From JOPF133 sp052144935 (lineage in GTDB: Bacteria; Acidobacteriota; Terriglobia; Bryobacterales; Bryobacteraceae): a DNA stretch of 8,951 nucleotides. Position 1 is the stretch's first letter, and each line of letters starts with the position of its first letter. The stretch covers positions 1 to 8,951 of the forward strand of contig JBKQPR010000145.1 in assembly GCA_052144935.1 (NCBI GenBank), written 5' to 3'. This document shows, piece by piece, positions 6,131-8,951 of the stretch. Under the pieces are notes generated by a model. It ran no database searches and had not been told where the DNA came from. It saw only the letters and a program-made list of their open reading frames with translations. The translations under genes were made by a program, and so were the position numbers.

Positions 6131-7485
6131 CGGCTCAATTCTTCGTAGGTCACCCGGCAGCGCTCGAGCGCGGCCGAATCCAAAGGACCGGTGCGGCCGT
6201 CAGATTCATAAGTGACCGATCGGGCGAGGATTCCTTCAGGCGCCCCCTTTGTGATCAGAAGCCGCTGTGATTGTCGCTCCACCACGATCGAGAGCCGGCG
6301 GCGCTCGAAATCGTAGGGGATCTCGTCCCGCTTTTCGTAGGCAGCCGTCCCTACCGGTTCGGGGTTTTGCAGAATGGCCACGTCGAGCGGACTTCGAATT
6401 CCCGTCTCGAACTTGCTGTTGCTATACGCCAAAGCCAGTGCCCGCTCAGACGGTTCTCCGAAGGGACCGAGGGACCGGTCGAGCTTCATGTTGCCGCTGG
6501 TGAGGGTGCCGGTCTTGTCACTGCACAACACGTCAATGCCGCCAAAGTTCTGGATGGCTGAGAGGTGTTTGACGATCACCTTCTTCTTGGCCATTGCCCG
6601 CGCGCCCTTGGAGAGGGTCACGGAGACGATCATAGGAAGAAATTCCGGCGTCAAGCCGACGGCCAATGCCACTGCAAACAAGAGGGACTGAAAAGGATCC
6701 CGATGCCTGGCCAGACTGATTACCACCAGGAAAATGACCAGGAAAAGCACGGTACGGGTGAGGAGCAGGCTGAAATCCTTCAGGCCGCGGTCGAATGCGG
6801 TTTGCTCGGGGCGCCCGGCGAGGCGGGTGGCAATGTCGCCGAAAGACGTCTTAGCGCCGGTCGCCACCACCAAGGCGCTCGCAGTTCCGCTGACGACGGA
6901 GGTACCCATGAAGACCATATTCCCGGCGTCGGGCTTGGCGGAGACTTCCTCGCCGCGCGCCTGCTTTTCGACCGGCAGCGATTCGCCCGTCAATGACGCT
7001 TGCAGGATGAACAGATCGCGCGATTCCAGCAGGCGCGCGTCCGCCGGGACCAGGTCTCCGGCCGACAACCGCACGACATCCCCGGGCACGACGTTGCTTC
7101 GCCGGATTTCCTGCCACTTGGCGTCGCGCAGCACGGTAGCGGTAGGCGCCACCTGTTGCCGCAGTTGCTCGATGGCGCGCCGCGACTGATAGGTCTGGGT
7201 GAAATCGAGCGCGGTGCTGAGGAGGACGATGACGGTAATGATCGCCGAGTCCGCAGCGTCTCCGAGAAAGGCGGAAAGGAGGGCAGCGATCAGCAAGATC
7301 AGCACCAGCGGATTCAAGAAAAGGCGCAGAAAGTCGACAACGACCGATTGGTGCTTGGAAGGGGCGGGATCATTGGGACCAAACTGGCCGAGCCGCGCCT
7401 CGGCTTCCTGTGAGGTCAATCCGCTGGCCACCGGTGGGGAACCGACGGATTGGGCAGCAGGCTGGGTCGGGTTCGGAGTGCTCAT
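5920..7485 (-). pseudogene. mgtA: MgtA-type magnesium-translocating P-type ATPase, C-terminal half missing
   Basis: The N-terminal half of a P3B-type ATPase is clear: an N-terminal cation-ATPase segment (LTSQEAEARLGQFGPNDP, residues 23-40), helices 1-2 (about 50-95), the actuator domain with TGES (166-169), helices 3-4 (about 240-285) with the MgtA-like GLTPEFLPM (277-285), the phosphorylation motif DKTGT (323-327, Asp323) and the nucleotide-binding KGAPE (413-417). Family resemblance stops at about residue 452 (EELSR, near nt 6130). The remaining 70 residues are unrelated. The rest of the P domain (the GDGxND hinge) and helices 5-10 are absent in every frame down to the next gene. Normal members have roughly 850-900 residues, so it should not transport ions. 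The start is well supported: AGGGAG precedes it, and the ATG overlaps the stop of the lipoprotein gene as ATGA, implying translational coupling. This is a deletion or rearrangement, not a simple frameshift. Confidence 0.85.
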
Positions 7486-8108
7486 CGCATCTCCCTTGAT
7501 TTCGCAACGAGTTGCTGGTCCAGGCTGGCCACGAGCCGGCTTATACTCTTTTGCACAGCATGAGTCATTTCCAGGATGACCGAGCTTATGTTGCGTGTTT
7601 CTACTTCGGAAGTCTCATCTGCATCGCCGGTCCACACGGTTTCGCCGGTCCGGAGATCAACCAGCTCGGCAGATAGCCTGGCTTCCACACGGACACTGCC
7701 AGCGGAATCGATCTCTTCCAGCCGTTCGAGCCGGCCGCTCATGAGATAGTCCTGCTGGCTTTGACCGTCGTACGGCCTCACGAATGAGAATAGCCGCGAG
7801 GAGCGGAGTGAATCGATCATTGCCGCCGTCACCGTCGCCGCGGGATCTTCAGCCCACCGGTGATAATCGTAAAAGCCAATTTCCGCCGGGCCTGGACGGT
7901 ACACAATCCGCCCCTGCCGCAGGTATGGCAGTGCTTCGAACCGGCGTACGGCCAGTGTCGCGGCCAGGCGCGCATCGGCTGCCGCGGGGCCCGGCGCAGG
8001 AGGGATGTCGAGCGCGTAGTACCGCGGATACAGGATCTTGCCGCCACAACCGGCCATCCACAGCGTCATCGCGCAAGCGCTCATACTTCCCAGAGTTTTG
8101 GCCGTCAT
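7482..8108 (-). CDS. PqiC/ABC-transport auxiliary outer-membrane lipoprotein
   Basis: This 208-residue protein begins with a lipoprotein signal peptide: positively charged MTAK, a hydrophobic run, and lipobox M18-A-G-C21. The mature part has the features of the ABC transport auxiliary family (PqiC/YmbA, PF03886 type): YYALDIPP near residue 31, LAVRRFEALPYL then RIVYRPGPAEIGFYDYHRWAEDP, SLRSSRLFSFV, YLMSGRLERLEEI, and a C-terminal ETVWTGDADE plus helix. Known members are outer-membrane lipoproteins working with MCE proteins in lipid or toluene-tolerance transport between membranes. The gene starts 7 nt after the MCE gene stop with AGGA before its ATG. Its stop overlaps the next start (ATGA), so the three genes are probably co-transcribed. 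Met at -3 of the lipobox is slightly unusual. Confidence 0.9.
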   Translation of the reverse strand: MTAKTLGSMSACAMTLWMAGCGGKILYPRYYALDIPPAPGPAAADARLAATLAVRRFEALPYLRQGRIVYRPGPAEIGFYDYHRWAEDPAATVTAAMIDSLRSSRLFSFVRPYDGQSQQDYLMSGRLERLEEIDSAGSVRVEARLSAELVDLRTGETVWTGDADETSEVETRNISSVILEMTHAVQKSISRLVASLDQQLVAKSREMR

Positions 8109-8115
8109 CTGGTCC

Positions 8116-8951
8116 TCATTTCTTGGGAACCTTCCGGTCCTCGGGCTGCCTGATCCGTACCAGGCTCCACGGACGCTCCTTCAAGGACTCTGTCAGATCG
8201 TTCAGTTTTTCAGTCGTCATGCGAAGGTTCTCGATGGTGCCGGCGATATTTTGATCATTTGCGCGCACCGCGCCCTGGAGATTCACGATCAGGCCGCGCG
8301 CCTGCTCGAGCGTTTTACGCATTTCGGCAAGGTCTGTCTGCAGGGGATCGCGGACCGCAGTGATGGCGCCGTTCGCGTTGGACACGGTTGTGTTCACGTT
8401 GTCGACGGCGGGACCGATCTTGACCATGACACTGTTCGCGTTGTCCGTCAGCGCCATTATCTGGTCGCTGATCCGGTCGATCTTCGGCGAGATCCGCGTC
8501 ACCATGGCATCCGCGTTCGTCAGAATCTCCGATATGTGCTGCTGGTTTGGTTCGCCCGTGACTCCGTTCAGATTCGACATGAGTTGTCGGGCGTCGCCCG
8601 TGACTTCGTTCACGTCCGTATGCACCGCTTCCAGCAGTCCCTGCGCGGAATCGGCGAGGGCCACGATTTTGCGCTCAGTGTCGTCGAGGCTGATGGTTTC
8701 CAGCGACGGGATCGCGCTATTGGCCGGCAACCGGGGCGCGTCATTCGATCCCATGCTGATGGAGATGACCGGGCTGGTAATCACGGTCACCGATCCAAGC
8801 TTCGCCACGGACTTGGCGTTAAGTGGGGTGCCCTCCCGGACATCCAACAGGATCTCAATCCGCGTGGGGTCCTGCGAGTCGGGCCGTACCGCGGTCACCT
8901 GGCCCGCCTTGATGCCGCCAAACAGGACGTCCGCTCCGGGCTCCAGGCCGC
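8116..8951 (-). CDS. MCE/MlaD-domain lipid-transport protein, N-terminus beyond the window
   Basis: The frame is open to the window edge (277 codons plus stop visible). A GTG at 8898 is internal, because homologous sequence continues upstream of it (GLEPGADVLFGGIKAGQVTAV). The first part is the end of an MCE domain: LFGGIKAGQVTAV, then RIEILLDVREGTPLNAKSVAKLG and TSPVISISMGS. It is followed by a long helical, probably coiled-coil region with repeated Asn/Val/Asp-rich heptads (about 8150-8650) and ends in RPWSLVRIRQPEDRKVPKK, typical of MlaD-like proteins in Mce/Pqi/Ttg2-type operons. These anchor in the inner membrane by an N-terminal helix (not visible here), form hexameric rings, and pass lipids between membranes with an MlaE-type permease and an MlaF-type ATPase. 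Those two genes would be expected upstream, past 8951. The lipoprotein gene follows by 7 nt. Confidence 0.93.
   Translation of the reverse strand, partial: GLEPGADVLFGGIKAGQVTAVRPDSQDPTRIEILLDVREGTPLNAKSVAKLGSVTVITSPVISISMGSNDAPRLPANSAIPSLETISLDDTERKIVALADSAQGLLEAVHTDVNEVTGDARQLMSNLNGVTGEPNQQHISEILTNADAMVTRISPKIDRISDQIMALTDNANSVMVKIGPAVDNVNTTVSNANGAITAVRDPLQTDLAEMRKTLEQARGLIVNLQGAVRANDQNIAGTIENLRMTTEKLNDLTESLKERPWSLVRIRQPEDRKVPKK

Noticed and set aside
8116..8898. GTG at 8898 as the true start of the MCE gene
   Set aside because: The frame stays open to the window edge, and the residues before the GTG continue the MCE domain, so the gene is simply cut by the window.

Overview
The window is GC-rich chromosomal bacterial DNA with Gram-negative envelope genes: an MCE/MlaD substrate-binding protein, a PqiC-type lipoprotein, and Wzz-like chain-length domains. 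The style of the MarR regulator (N-terminus MPRIYEEIKQ) and of the Wzz-like repeats reminds me of soil Acidobacteriota (Bryobacter/Solibacter-type genomes). That placement is from memory of family appearance, not from a search. I see no phage genes, intact insertion sequence, CRISPR array, tRNA or rRNA.

Left part (1-1300, minus strand): a MarR-family repressor gene lies upstream of a small cupin gene in the same orientation. The cupin has its own strong promoter (TTGACA, 18 bp, TATATT). A near-perfect 22-bp palindrome lies just upstream of marR, and one half of it (13 of 14 bases) recurs over the -10 box of the cupin promoter. This suggests a small regulon in which the MarR protein represses both itself and the cupin.

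Middle (about 1500-4301, plus strand): one long gene encodes four Wzz/CpsC-like polysaccharide co-polymerase modules in the order A-B-A-B. It has eight predicted membrane helices and no kinase domain. It arose by tandem duplication of an AB pair with a period of 446 codons. No glycosyltransferase, Wzx, Wzy or export gene is visible beside it. About 1 kb without a convincing gene follows (4302-5346) and holds two adjacent strong palindromes.

Right part (5347-8951, minus strand): reading in the direction of transcription, there is an MCE-domain protein (its N-terminus lies beyond the window edge), then a PqiC-type lipoprotein 7 nt downstream, then, overlapping it by ATGA, the N-terminal half of an MgtA-like P-type ATPase. 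The ATPase ends abruptly after about 452 family-like residues and continues into unrelated sequence, so it is probably a broken gene. A SnoaL/NTF2-like small protein follows. The first two genes are the tail of a lipid-transport (Mce/Pqi) operon whose permease and ATPase would be expected past position 8951.
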